DNA from: Micropterix aruncella
Lineage: Eukaryota > Arthropoda > Insecta > Lepidoptera > Micropterigidae
Assembly (NCBI GenBank): GCA_944548615.1
Contig: OX155951.1
Location: forward strand, 24,858,915 to 24,922,914
Direction: 5' to 3'
DNA length: 64,000 nt
A model generated the notes under the pieces. That model was not told the origin of the DNA. It did not search any database and saw nothing but the letters and a program-made list of their open reading frames with translations. The position numbers and the translations under genes were made by a program. This document shows positions 50,879 through 62,589 of the stretch, piece by piece. Every line of letters begins with the position of its first letter. Positions within the stretch are counted from its first letter, which is position 1.

Positions 50879-52730
50879 GTAAGTACACGATATTAAAATC
50901 TAGAATACCTTTTTCACTTTCCTTAAATTTCAGTGGATACTTGATAATTTAATAGTCAAAACTGAGAGATTAGATTTACACGAGTAACTATTTTCATCTA
51001 AAATGATATTCGACGTTATCTTTGATCACCACTCCATAAACTCTTCGTCTTCTTCTTTAAACTCCTGATGTCGGCGGCTGATGGCGTAGCCAGCCGCCGA
51101 CTGATGGCTTCGGCGTCTGCAGAAATGCATTTTGCCGTCCGAGCTGTTTGACGCTCACGGAGGCCTGTAGTAGGTCAAGAGCCAGCGATAAAAAAGTGCA
51201 ACAATTTTGGACTTTAACCGGAAATTACAGTTTAGCGCAATAGCAGTTATGGGTCTCCTAATTGTTTTAGTTTATAGCGTGAAACTCGCACAAAACCTGT
51301 AAAGCGGTCTATCCTCCTCCCACGATTCCTGCAAAGGGGATCGGTTCTCTTTCCAATAATTTTGTTTAGTTATCAGTTCTGACACTGTCCTTATTTGGCG
51401 TTTGCCCTTTTTGAGCACCACCGAGCGAAAAGCTTCCAGCAGTCGCATTTTTGAAACGGAAAATGCCAGATTAATTCTATTATACACAAATCTAACGTCT
51501 CGATTGAATCTAAGTGACAAAATAGACGTAACACAATTCTACGCAATGATATGAGAGTAATAACTGTACCGGATCTTAAAACATTATCAAGAAAAACGCC
51601 ATTATTACCACTGCAACGACTGCAAGGTAAACTGTATGAGTCGTTTACCAGTAGTTCAGAAAGAGTTAGGTATTATGCGTATTTCCAATACGTTAAATGA
51701 AACTGGTTTTCGCGCCACAAGACACAACTGACGACTGGCGGTCAGCCTACTCATAACAACAAAAATGTTACGACTTCTATGATGTATAAGTGCAGTTTTG
51801 TCGCGCATTAATAGATGGCGCGGTCGTTGATTTAAACCATAATTTCGATCGATCGAAGGCGAACAATGTGGCCATTTTAGTGTCGTTGAAAATATTCCAA
51901 GATGGTTATCTTAGTTAGCTGATCGGATCGATTGAGGTGAATGCCCTAGATGGACTGGTATTGGAGGGATCCTTTCGCGGTACGTATGGTGACACGGTAT
52001 TAGTGTACTGGCTCCACATACTTTTAATTATCGCGATTTACCTGGCAATGTTGAGTTGCCGCAATGATGCTATCATTGCGGCAACTCAACATTGCTGCTA
52101 TCATTCCTGGTATCGTTGTGATGAAAATCACTATTCACCGGAACGTCTGCAAAGTATTAAAGGACGTATGTAAATACTATTTTGTTAATATATAAATATA
52201 TTTTGAATATAAATATATTTTGTATATAAATATATTTTATTAATATATCATTTATTTTGAGAATAAAGTCATGATAGGCGTTTTTCCGTGTAGGATAAAA
52301 AAAAATAAACATTTTTAGAATCGATTTGTTTACACAATGTTCATTGACGTTTCAAAAATACAAAAAAATAATCACCAAAAAACAAAAAAAACTAAGAGTT
52401 ACAGGCTAGTAAGGTGGGGGCTAAAAAAGGTGCGTCTTGCTTGACATATGTATTTCAAACCATTGTAGTGTTATAAAACAAATAAAAACAAACAACCTTG
52501 ATTAGTAAGGACGTCGCTATGACCCGGACCTTGGAAAAAACATATTTTTTCCGCAAAAAAGCCGCGACGATTTGAAAAAAAAATGTTCTGTTTTTTGACA
52601 CATTTAAAAAAAATAATAAATAAAAAGAAAACCAAAATCCTTGCTCCCGGATACAGAGGGATAGCCAAAGACGATTTTCACAGTTCTAATCAATCGTTTT
52701 AGTAGAACTTGATATATCATGTCGTGTCAA
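50879..52730. other. Intron 7, first part; hairpins
   Basis: AT-rich with two notable inverted repeats: 51070-51101 (10-bp perfect stem gtcggcggct, 12-base loop) and 52045-52095 (listed separately). Open frames of 60-80 codons (51272-51520, 51937-52173, 52471-52668) are unrecognised. Confidence 0.4.
52045..52095. repeat. Perfect 24-bp inverted repeat, 3-base loop
   Basis: Left arm 52045-52068 starts gcaatgttgagttgccgc; right arm 52072-52095 is its exact reverse complement, with the 3-base loop gct. No mismatch in 24 pairs. Confidence 0.9.
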
Positions 52731-52733
52731 TAA

Positions 52734-53126
52734 AAGGTCGAAAAAATTAGTTTCGAGAAAAAAGTATTTAAAGTTTGAGACAAAGTTTCGGGAGCGTAGA
52801 TCATCTGATTTATCTAATCTAATGGTAGCTAATACTCATTTTGGTTCTACTTCATAATTAACATTTTCTGAAGTTCATTCAGTTATAATAAGCGAGCTGT
52901 TCGATAGTTTCATACTCAGGTAGTCGGGGATTACATACCTTCTATTGATCGACTCGTTCCTGTCCGATCGGTTCAGTTGCCACGTCACAAAAGTCTTTGT
53001 AACTCCGAAAATATTACGAATTTTGAAAAATCTTCTTGAGGACATATTCTCAAAGGTCTAAACTTTAAAAATATGCGAAGGAAAAGAACGTTTTTTTCAA
53101 GTTTCTAGAGCAGTATACCCCCTTAA
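52734..53126 (-). mobile_element. TTAA-flanked MITE-like repeat, copy 2
   Basis: Reverse complement of the repeat at 27527-27882, ending 'cagtatacccccTTAA' at 53126. The match includes 'tgagacaaagtttcgggagc', 'agtcggggatta', 'gttgccacgtca' and 'aaggtctaaactt'. Moderately diverged. Confidence 0.55.
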
Positions 53127-53129
53127 AAA

Positions 53130-54670
53130 TGATAGTAAACAAAATAAACTGACATGGCGGCATTTTGTCATCTTAATGATGGCTAATTTGGCTCTGCACA
53201 AGTTTTTACTAAATTCCACTAAACAATCAGACCATTGTAGCTTTTCATCCAGTGTTAATCCTAGAAATTTTGTTGAAATTACATTTTCTTATTGATTTAT
53301 ACCAAAGTAAATACTGATTTCATTGAATTCTGACGGCCACAAGGACAAACACATAGCTTTCGATTTACTAATATTGCATTACCAACAAACAATCAAAAGT
53401 AAGAATTGACCACGAGTTAAGTCGCGATTCCCCAACGACTAATAATAAAGCATCTACTCGCGAGGCAATCTGCAAGGGCAATTTCTAGGGATTGGGGGTT
53501 CGCAAGGGCGACTCTCCAGACATGCCGATTTTTAGTACGAGTGTAAACTTGGAGATACGAGCACGAGCATTCTTTTATCACTAAGTGAACAGCAAAAAAT
53601 TTGTGTTGCATTAGCTGTTCTGCGGTACTGCTGGTCGCAAAACAAAAAAGGAAATACTAGGTTAAGAACTGGTTGCTGATGCGAAAGATATTATGTCACA
53701 TTAACGTAATGAAGGAGTTGGAAGTGGTAGATTTGAGAACCTTTTTACGAATGAAACCAGTACCTACGTTTTTAAGATCTGCTTAATATGGTCATACTGT
53801 TAATTAAAAAACCTGACAAGATAATGAGGAAAATCATAAAGACATCGGTATAAAAACACTACCATATATAAAAAAATGCTAATTGTGTAAAAAAATACTG
53901 CTAATTAAAAATAAATAAAAAATACTATATAACTTTTATTACAAATTGACAATTATTTCATTGCCACCCACGACGCAATTTCTAGGGCCGATCGCGTGAT
54001 TATGGGAGAAGGTAAAAAAATAGGGCAATTTACGTACCTATACACATTCAAAGGCAGTGCAAATTGTCTCGTGAGATGCTTTTGCGCGATGTCGCTGCCT
54101 GGCAAACCCTTCAACAATAAATGAATTTCGTGTAAATATTTTAAAAAATACGAAATTTAAGCAGTGACATACATGATAAGTCGTAAATTTTGGGTTCTTA
54201 CGAAAGCTAGATAACGACAAACATCGGGGAAAACTAATATAGTAGGAGTTGAGTCATTTATGTTGTGAGATTGATTAATTTCAATGCTGGAGTAAATAAT
54301 GTAAAAAACATAGTTAAAAAAAACACATCTGCTGTTACCAAAAGTAAATTTAAAGCAGTCGGGTGGACTTTTAAAAAAAATATATTTTTTAAACAAAACT
54401 GACCTCCAACTTCCGTAAAAAATATACCTATAAAAATGAATTACAAAACGTTTATGTACATATGTAGGTACTTATGTAGTTGGGATAAGAAACTCATTTC
54501 GTCCTATAGATCAATGACGCATTGACTTTGACGATGTCAAGAGAAATGTTTCTCCAATATCTTGTCCGGTCCCAGTAACACAACTTCTTTTGAGCCTTTT
54601 AGTCCACCTCTTGTAACAGCAGTCGTGTTTTTTTTTATATCTTTATTATGAATTTTTTATTTACAACATG
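53130..54670. other. Intron 7, AT-rich, no feature
   Basis: No gene or named repeat seen. 'aacagcagtcgtgttttttt' at about 54615 is the edge word of the ACGACTGCC family in reverse; similar edges at 28203 and 47592 suggest further eroded copies. Confidence 0.35.
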
Positions 54671-54681
54671 TTTTTACAATC

Positions 54682-54945
54682 TAAAATCGAAGACTATCGC
54701 GGTTGTTTGACATTATAAATAGGATAGAAAATGAATTTACCGCGTGAAATTTGTAGCATCCGACGTTTCGGTGACGTTGCAGCCGCCTTTGTCCAGGGTA
54801 GACTGAAGAGCTGTCAATCCGTTGTTTTGCGGGTAGGCCGCATACCGCTGCCGCCACTGCGTAGGTTATAACGGTGGTGGGGGGTCGGGCTTGGAGCGCG
54901 CGAATTTTGAAAGTCCGTCTTGCACACAACACCCACTGTATCCTG
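54682..54945 (-). mobile_element. PLE 3' end, same family as 2702-3176
   Basis: On the minus strand it runs 'acaggatacagtgggtgttg', then the coding end (RYNLRSGGSG, then M-R-P-T-R-K) and stop, then 'ggcggctgcaacgtcaccg' and the family 3' end 'tatcctatttataatgtc'. Only one orientation is present here, or the inverted partner is lost. It is truncated within the last coding ~40 codons. Confidence 0.7.
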
Positions 54946-55315
54946 TTATAATTTACTATTATAAAATATGAACATATACATTTCTAGAATGGTTTCCGTC
55001 TTGATTTGCGATAGGTATACAAAATCATCGATCAGTTTGAAACATTCATTTTTTGGGCTTCCTTAGCTTTTCCTAGTAGAGTTGGATGGATCGCCGATCG
55101 TAAGGCATATTCGATTTTGGGCCCCGAACTACCGTGGGCCCCGGTGCGCCGCACCGGATTCACCGGCTTAGTTACTCTACTGTATTGTAGTTTAAAAAAA
55201 CACGAATATGTAGGAAAGTGTTTATGGAAAGGATTCACCTTATACGAGTAGACCACCAGGAAAAAAGTCCAGTACGTTAAAACAATATTTTAATTAAAAT
55301 AAAACAATTTTCCAG

Positions 55316-55511
55316 GTGGACGGCGACACAGACAGCGCCACCGTCCAAGAGGAGTTCAACAGGATAATGCTGAACGAAATGCAGTTTGCTGAAGTGGCTC
55401 CACCGCCTGCGCGGATGACTGATTTTCCAGAGTCGCTCACTAGGCGTCGACCGGCGCTGACCGGCGAAGAACAGCCGCCAGACCTCACTTCCATGCCTGT
55501 CGATCCATCAG
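55316..55511 (+). CDS. Adenylate kinase exon: end of domain 2
   Basis: The acceptor is 'aaacaattttccag' and the donor 'gtacgt'. Phase 0 at the start, phase 1 at the end. It encodes VDGDTDSATVQEEFNRIMLN, then EMQFAEVAPPPARMTDFPES and a tail with EEQPPDLTSMPVDPS. V-D-G-D-x-D is the C-terminal strand of the kinase fold. The following exon must start in phase 1 and was not identified; one candidate at 55687 after 'agtttcag' would end the protein at once (Glu, stop), but this is only a guess. Confidence 0.85.
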
Positions 55512-56015
55512 GTACGTCAGAGGTGGGGGCAACCTCTTTTTTAACAGCGTTTGTGTACGTCTGCTAGAATTTACACAATGGATTGAATACTAAGTCAAAG
55601 AAGCCGTCTATCTAGGAATTTGGTTACCTCATCTGAAAACTCTGTTTACTTATTCAAACTAAAAAAGCCTTCCTTTTTAAGTTTCAGAATAGGTATACAA
55701 ATGTTCCGAGATGGTTGCATAATTTTATTTTTACAATGCAACTTTACCTAAATTAAGATTAGGACAGAATTTGATTAGCTGAATATTAAAGTTCCTTGAA
55801 AATAGGTTGTTGATATTCTATATTTGGAAATATATTTTATGTAGAAAAAAGAAAATTAAAATAAACACTATATCTGAATGGGGATCCAGGGAAGCATAGA
55901 AGAGAAAGAGTTTCTGAATTCTAGGCCTCCAAAAGAATGTAGCAGGATTATAAAAATCCTTTTGGAACCATGGAATTCAGATATTCTTCTTCTCCTATGC
56001 TCTACTGGATCGCAA

Positions 56016-56049
<34 letters not shown>

Positions 56050-56100
56050 TGGTGGGTGTGTATTCCTTTACACAACTCTCACATACTTGTATGTTGTTGC
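55512..56100. other. Downstream AT-rich sequence
   Basis: No gene seen. A TG microsatellite lies at 56018-56062. Confidence 0.4.
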
Positions 56101-56104
56101 GGAA

Positions 56105-56760
56105 ACATTCTCTCTTTTACACGACTGCATTACAAAAAAGGGGTGTAATGTGTTCAGCGTTTACATACGTATGTTTTCCGTTTCTTTAATCCTCTATAAC
56201 TTCTAAACTCTTAAACAGATTTAAAAGTGTGTAGTATTGTTAGAATCGTTATGCCATCTCGAGTGTCATAAGGTACCTTAACTGTCCAAATATCAAGGGA
56301 ATAGTTATCTAAATGTCCAAATCTCTAAATGTCAATAAATTAATATGAATGTATCGTGTTTAATGTCAAATAAAAGGTCTGATTGAGTGCCGTCTGGTAG
56401 CGTCTGAAATGCTTCCTCTTTTTACGCGACTGCCCAACAAAAAAGGAGTGTAATGTGTTCAGGGTTCATCTATGTACGTTTTTCCTTTCTTTATTCCACC
56501 ATAACTTCTACACGCTTGACCCGATTTAGAAGTGTGTAGTATCTTTAGAATCGTTACGTCATCCCGGGGGTCATAGGGTAGCTCAACTGACCAAATATCA
56601 AGTGAATAGTTGTCTAAATGTCCAAATCTCTAAATGCCAATAAATTAATAATAATGTATCATGCTTAGTGTCAAGTGAAAGGTCTGATTGAGTACATTTC
56701 GAAAATATACATGTATCTATACGGAAATAAATAAACCATCCATATTTATTAAAAAATACT
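56105..56760 (+). repeat. 'ACGACTGCC' repeat family, two tandem copies
   Basis: Copy one (56115-56395) starts 'ttttacacgactgcattaca'. Copy two (56405-56745) starts 'tttttacgcgactgcccaac'. Both continue 'ggagtgtaatgtgttcag', 'ataacttctaca/aac', 'tagaatcgtta', 'aaatatcaag' and 'gtgtcaa.tgaaaggtctg'. A tandem arrangement of the same orientation. Confidence 0.65.
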
Positions 56761-57425
56761 CTATTTTTACTTGTTTATATTATGCGTGTTCTAATGGCCG
56801 TGATAGCGCATGTTGCCACCATAGTAAGAAGAAAATGGTAATGGCCCAGCCCTTTTATTTTATTATCAAACGAATGCAAGTCATGATTAACTGGATTATT
56901 GGAATAAAGTGAGTAATAAATCATATCGTTAGCAATGCCGGTAACTTATAATTTGCAGAGTCGAGTAAAAGCTGCAAAAGGCTGTTTGACAAGTATCGTT
57001 GCCGCCTTAGACGCCCATATTAGTTATTCAAGATATCGCTTCGTGTCGCCGCGACCAAACGTGAGAAAAACACAGCGGTCGTTTTAAAATTTAAAACTTT
57101 TGTTTTGTTAGCTTAGCATATCGGGGACACGTCCTCTAGCACTTATTGCATTATTAATAAGCCTTATAACACCGCGGCGTTTTTTTATTATTCATAAAAT
57201 CGATCGGTCTCGATATTGCGATACAACTCCGATAGAATTTTATGACCTGGAATAGTAGTCCATGAGAACTATAGTCTGCGCGCAAGTGCTCCGCCTGATG
57301 TGCGACAGGAGTGAGACGGGGGTAGTGTGCGATCGACAATACGCACATGAGATATTTTAAGGCAGGATAAATCTCAGGATAACATGTACGGCTGCCTGAA
57401 TAAGCATGAGAAACGTCAAGCTCAA
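56761..57425. other. Unassigned
   Basis: No gene seen. 56975-57080 is GC-richer ('tatcgttgccgccttagacg') and may be an old repeat. Confidence 0.35.
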
Positions 57426-57429
57426 CTAG

Positions 57430-58080
57430 ATCTGTCGACTACAACGGGCGAACCCGTCACCTCAGGAAGTTTTAACGATATTAGATCGTTCTTTCTCCCG
57501 CGAGGTGAACGTAGAAGACTTGGGACGAAAACAGTCCACTGTCTAGTTACGCGACTCGCATAAAAAGAGATTAACGCCTTACCGCGAGATAACCAGGTTG
57601 ATTATACAGCGGGCCTACACTCGCGCCCCCCAGTTGCAACCAGATTGCTCCGGTCTCCCGACTGGTTTCAGTTTCGAGGTCGCTTGCGCCGTCCTCTCCC
57701 TTACGTAGCGGTGGTACGGTATCTACCGAATCTATCGCATTCTTTGCCCGGTTGTTCACCCGGTATCGGGTAGCCGATTGGTCGTTTCAATAGCAGTTGC
57801 CGTAAGGTTAACAACTACCCCCGCTCTATAGGAAACATTACTGTTTCCAGACTCTCCCGGCTGTTAGTCGTAATGCACAATCGATTGGCTGCCGTCGCAC
57901 GGTTGCAAACCGCCCAGGAGCGCCCGAAAGTTGATTCCTAAGGGAAACTGGCCCGCAGACCAGAATACCTACCCGGGCTCGCACTTCTGCGTGGAAGCCG
58001 CCGGATGGATGTTGACCCGTGCGAATGACCGACCCTAAACACATGGGTCTTAGTGGCCTAACTGCAACAGGGCCCATTGC
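57430..58080 (-). repeat. R690 repeat, minus copy
   Basis: A nearly full copy: its 3' hairpin 'acgggcgaacccgtc' lies at 57444, then 'gtgaacgtagaagacttggg', 'ccttaccgcgagataaccag', 'aggtcgcttgcgccgtcctc', 'cccgctctataggaaaca', 'cacaatcgattggct', and the start 'gggcccattg' at 58069-58079. Confidence 0.75.
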
Positions 58081-58099
58081 CCCCCTTCAGGCACAGTAG

Positions 58100-58590
58100 G
58101 TACATATACCAGTCAGTAGCGTCTCTTAGAACTAAAGTGAAATCGAAGCGAGCTACGTCACGAGACCTAACGGCTCGCATATGGACCCCACATGTCTGCT
58201 ACTCCGCCGACGCAAATGATCAAACGTTTGAGACATTCGCCAACCAAAGGCGTTCGCCGAGACGTGTCTCCTCACTTGCCTCGCACCCTACCCCCGCAAC
58301 GCCCTGTCGCTCGAAAGTGCGTCTACTGTTCTTTCGGTATACTGTGCCTCAGGTGGTGACAAGCAGTTCCGCGCAGGGTATTGCTCAGGTTTCGCTCGCA
58401 TTTAAAACATTCACAAAATCAGCCGCTTCCTGATTTAAATTTATTCAGGGTCTAAATATCAAGAAGTATTTTATAAAGCATATCTACTGAGGTCGTATTC
58501 CTGCTGTTATCCATGATGGTTTCTCATTTTAATAACATATAAGTATCTCATTTTAATAACAAATTTGTAACTGGGAAATTATATAAGTGG
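58100..58590. other. Unassigned GC-richer segment
   Basis: A 118-codon plus frame (58077-58433) is arginine- and serine-rich and unrecognised. I see no repeat boundary. It may be non-coding. Confidence 0.3.
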
Positions 58591-58599
58591 GCTTTTAAT

Positions 58600-59935
58600 A
58601 GTGTCTTACTTTCCCGGCCCACCAACCGACCAGAAGCGAAAGTGTTGTGAACGCGCTTAATTTTTTTTTCGAGATGAAGACGGAAATATTCATTTTGAGC
58701 TCCCCTGAGACGATTTAGACCTTTCCAGATTGAAGTCTGACTGTGTGTCTGTCTGTCTGTTTGTATTCCTCCACGATAGCAGGTGTATCCCGTAACAAGC
58801 ACTGCGAACCATATTTTCTTAAGTACAAAATACTGACTTTTACGTCTGAATATATTTTACAATGTCTACTATATGCTAAATCAAATATTAACGAACAAGA
58901 GGTAAACGGGAATATGCACTCCCACAATACACGCAGACGTGATGACGTTATCCTGCCTAAAGTACGCCTTACGCAGACACAAAAGTCCTTTGGATATTTG
59001 AGCTATAAGCTCTTTAACCAGCTACCACTCTCCACAAGAAAGATGGAAACAAAGGCGTTTAAAAGATTTATGAAACAAAAGCTGCAATCCACACATGCTT
59101 TCTATAAGCTGGGTGATTTTTTTGAGCATGCCAATTCTTTCAAATGGGAATAACATTAATATGGAACTTTCAGGTACCTCATTTTAGTTTTTATTATTTA
59201 ATTATAATATTATGAATTTAATATTTAATATGTAGATTACAATGTGTAATGTAACATACCTGATCATAAACATACGTTGTTTTTTTCCAATTTTGTTTTG
59301 ATACTTCCTATTGTGTGATTATTTTTTGTATAAAGTGCTTGATGACTATTAATTTTCTTATAATAATTATCTATTTTATATGTATACTCATGTACATGGA
59401 TTCAGCTCTATTTTTGAATTTTTTATTTTATTTGTCTGCCGTGTAAAGCCGACTTTAGTCAACGCTATTGTCGAATTAATATTTATGCTTTAATAGTTTT
59501 ATATCTACATATACACTGACGAATTCTAATATGCGATAATTAGCTTTAATTCATAATTCATGCTTTTATTGTATATTCTGAATAAATAAATTGAATACTG
59601 AATACTGAATACTGAATAGCCCCATGAAATTTGGTATGCAGGCATCATTTGGTCATGGCAAGAGTTGAAAGACTGTAGTTGAAATCGGTCCATTAGGGGG
59701 CGCACTACTATATCATCCTCGAAATATTGGACTTATAGGCTTGAAATTAATGTTTCCGAGACTAGCCGAGAAACGAACCGCGTCGCCTGAGACATCACAA
59801 TGGTACCCGACTGGGTTCCACCGCCGGCCGAGAGAGGGTGCTCATCGATTTTATTTATGAAATTAATATTCAGATGAAATCAGTCCTTGGCGGAAAAGTG
59901 TTGGAGTGACATAACCGTTTTTTTCTATACATCAA
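58600..59935 (-). mobile_element. RepK copy split by a LINE
   Basis: The 3' part of RepK lies at 58605-58775 in reverse ('ctttcccggcccaccaaccg', 'ttcgagatgaagacggaaat', 'agtctgactgtgtgtctg'). Its 5' part resumes at 59625-59935 ('ttggtatgcaggcatcattt', 'ggtccattagggggcgcact', 'tcggcggaaaag', approximately). The gap, about 58775-59622, is a Jockey-type LINE insertion. Confidence 0.55.
58775..59622 (+). pseudogene. Jockey/CR1-type LINE 3' end with TGAATAC tail
   Basis: Frame to 59153 reads KYKILTFTSEYILQCLLYAK, then MHSHNTRRRDDVILPKVRLT and YKLFNQLPLSTRKMETKAFK, the C-terminus of a Jockey/CR1-group RT protein. A 3' UTR of about 450 bp ends in tandem 'tgaatac' units at 59594-59620. It is 5'-truncated with no frame break in the part present. 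Confidence 0.65.
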
Positions 59936-60154
59936 TAACAATTAAGAGCATAAGTATCGCATATCAAGATCAAACAACGGGTTCATTAATTCATATGGCA
60001 GAACTCACGTTGTGACCCTAGGCTGTGTTCAAGTTTCGTGATGCACCGCAATTTCTAACAAAGTTAAGTTCATTATCAAAGGCGGCACGAATAGAGGGGT
60101 CGGACAATTGCACGGAAATTACTGCAATAAACTCGTTTTAGAACAGCCACTTTT

Positions 60155-60179
60155 CATGAAAACATGGCGTGTTTTCATG
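60155..60179. repeat. 10-bp perfect hairpin
   Basis: catgaaaaca / tgttttcatg with the 5-base loop tggcg. It lies in the spacer between two inverted RepK 5' parts. Confidence 0.8.
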
Positions 60180-60693
60180 TGCGCTCTTTTTTTGCTATTG
60201 GCAACCACTTCGATATTGATTTAGCGCCCTTTTCGACTCTCCCGTGGCCTGCTCCAAATCTTCGCCTTCAGCTTCGAAAACTGACGTCATCAACGCTACT
60301 CTGGTTAAAGTCCACACGAGAAGCGTTGTTTTAATCTGTATTTTATTTACTATTAATAATTAAAAAAACGATTTTGTCACCCCAATATTTTGCCGGCCAT
60401 TAGCCGAGGACGGATTTCATCTGAATTTAAATTTTATAAATAAAACCAATGAGAGCCCTCTTTTGGCTTGCGGACGACCCCGGTTAACTCCCGTTGCAAT
60501 TGCCTCGGGCGTCGCGGTTGGTTTTTGTATATGAGACATTCAAACCAAAATTCCACAATTTGATTTCGGCCCAACAAATTATCTGTGTACAAAATTTCAA
60601 GTCTTTATGTCCAATATTTCAAGCCTAGTACGCTCCCTGGTTTTCAACTTTTACCATGATCAAATGCCTGCATACCAAATTTCAACTCAATCC

Positions 60694-62520
60694 GAGATCT
60701 TAAATCAAAGTCTTGCCACCATAAACTGGAACAACTACAACCAGCGAACTTATTTCAATCAGTTCAGCTCCCTCAGAGCAAACTTAAAATACAAAATTCA
60801 AGAAGCTCATATTAACTATATCAATACCATTAAGAGATAGCACACATTTCTGCTCCTATGGCCGAAATCAGTCATGAAGTTCAGCAGCCTATAACGTACT
60901 AAGACACTTCTTACAGCGGTGGTGATATGGCAAAAGCTTTCGCCAAATACTTTTCGTCGGTATAAATAGAAAAACTCTCCCTCATGGAAGTGTCCCTTGC
61001 CGAGGCCGGTATATCAGCTAAAAGCTGGGACGATAGCGTCGATATTCAGGAGCTCAGTGTCGCTTGTGCCTTCAAAAAGTTAAAGCCTAAACATTCCGTT
61101 GGTCCGGACAGTATTCATTGATACATATAAAAGGCATGGCAATCTATGTTGGTTGAACCCTTGCGACACATTTTCAATTTAAGTGTCTCTAGTGGGATCT
61201 ATCCGTCATGATGGAAAATTATTATCCCAATACATAAGTCGGGATGAAATTTGACGTGAAGAATTACAGACCAGTGGCGATCCTTTTATTTGCGGCCTAA
61301 TTGTTTGAGTCTATTATCCACACATATTTGTATAGACAGGTGAGTGGAAAATTATCAGATGCACAAAATAATTTTCGCCCAGGACGTTCCACCTCTACAA
61401 ATCTCTCAGTGTTCACTGAATACGTAGCGGAATAATTTAACTCCCAGAAAGGTTGTCAGGTTTATGTAGCCAAATTTGACTTTCAAAAAGCATTCGACCG
61501 GGTGGATAATGACATATTGCCCAGGAAACTGGCAACAGTGGGGTGACCACATACACTTCTGCAGTTCTTAGACAGTTACATGAGAGACCACCAGCAATTT
61601 CTTCAATATAGGACATTAACATCAGATTCATACTTCACACACTCTGGGGTGACCCAGGGATCAAATCTGGGCCCACTACTCTTTAATTTGCTCGTGAATA
61701 CATTGCCAGATGTGGTCATAAAAACCAACTGACTGCTTTTGCGGATGACCTGAAATTATTCGCATGAACGGGCAGTACAGAATCCTGTGTATTACTGCAG
61801 GATGGCATAGACACGGTGTACCTTTGAAGCATAAACCACAAGCTATACTTTAATAAGTGTTCTAACATGACGTACCCGCTTGTCCATAAATATGACATTG
61901 ATGACAAGGCACTATCGCGAGTAAATCAAACAAGGGACCTAGGAGTGTTCTTTGACTCACGGTTGACATACAGACGGCACATGTACACCCTAGTTGATAA
62001 TTTTCACAAATTGCTAGGTTTTGTAATGAGGAACATGAGGCAGTTGAACAACACATTTGTCATGTGCCTCCTATTCAATTCCCTAATTCAAAGCAGATTA
62101 GAAGTAAACGCGGCAATATGGAGTCGTTATAAAAATAGCTACATATCCAAGCTGGGGAGTATACAAAAACGCTATCTGAGACTCCTGTACTCTAAACAGT
62201 ATAAATATTATCCATTCCTATACCCTACGGCATTTATTCTAGGGATGGTTGGGTCCAACTCACTAAGCTTATGGACAGATTGGTTGGCAATCTGCCTCAT
62301 ATATAATCTGCTGAGGCAGATCCTCATATATAATCTGCTTAAGGGGTTCGTTAATAATCCGACCATCCTTAGAAGAATCGGTCTGTTTGTACCCGCCAAT
62401 TACTGTCGTGCTGGGACTCACGTATTGTTCGCGTTACTGCGAGCTAGAACTAACATCGTTCAACATTGCTTCACGGTGCGGACGCCTCGTACCCCAAATG
62501 CACTGAGCCAGTATTAGATA
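60694..62520 (+). pseudogene. Jockey-type LINE ORF2, decayed reverse transcriptase
   Basis: Many stops and shifts, but RT blocks are readable: VYVAKFDFQKAFDRVDNDIL (motif A, about 61460-61520), GVTQGSNLGPLLFNLLVN (motif B, about 61650-61700) and TAFADDLKLF (catalytic FADD, about 61731-61760). The C-terminal part is still open for 216 codons (61867-62517), with ALSRVNQTRDLGVFFDSRLT and KLGSIQKRYLRLLY. Upstream, FNQFSSLRANLKYKIQEAHI (60760-60820) fits the region before the RT. No endonuclease is present. Confidence 0.8.
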
Positions 62521-62589
62521 TTTTAACGGTGAACGTAGCACAACTGCAAAGTATGGCGTTTCTTGGCGATCATGTAATTAGGTAAATAT

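Larger units (their letters stand above)
12324..55511 (+). other. Tandem adenylate-kinase gene (8 exons seen)
   Basis: Spliced exons: 12324-12434, 15163-15305, 35093-35275, 38167-38415, 43077-43282, 47930-48179, 50714-50878, 55316-55511 (1503 nt). All splice sites are GT-AG and every phase matches (1, 0, 0, 0, 2, 0, 0). The product has two nucleoside-monophosphate-kinase domains, which in this family transfer phosphate between ATP and AMP. Domain 1 (exons 1-4) has P-loop GGPGSGK and SGYPR. Domain 2 (exons 5-8) has P-loop GGPGSNK, IDGYPR, the LID motif GRGRRDD and VDGDTDS. A proline-rich linker joins them. It resembles two-domain insect adenylate-kinase-like proteins of the CG9541 type (from memory). 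No signal peptide can be judged, since the N-terminal exons are missing; the C-terminal end is also missing. Confidence 0.85.

Noticed and set aside
54681..54932. 83-codon minus frame starting MLCARRTFK
   Set aside because: It is an out-of-frame reading of the PLE end; the conserved frame there is the one ending in the basic RYNLRSGG tail.
55687..55695. Terminal kinase exon adding one residue and stop
   Set aside because: The phase fits, but an acceptor plus an immediate stop is too weak to annotate without transcript data.
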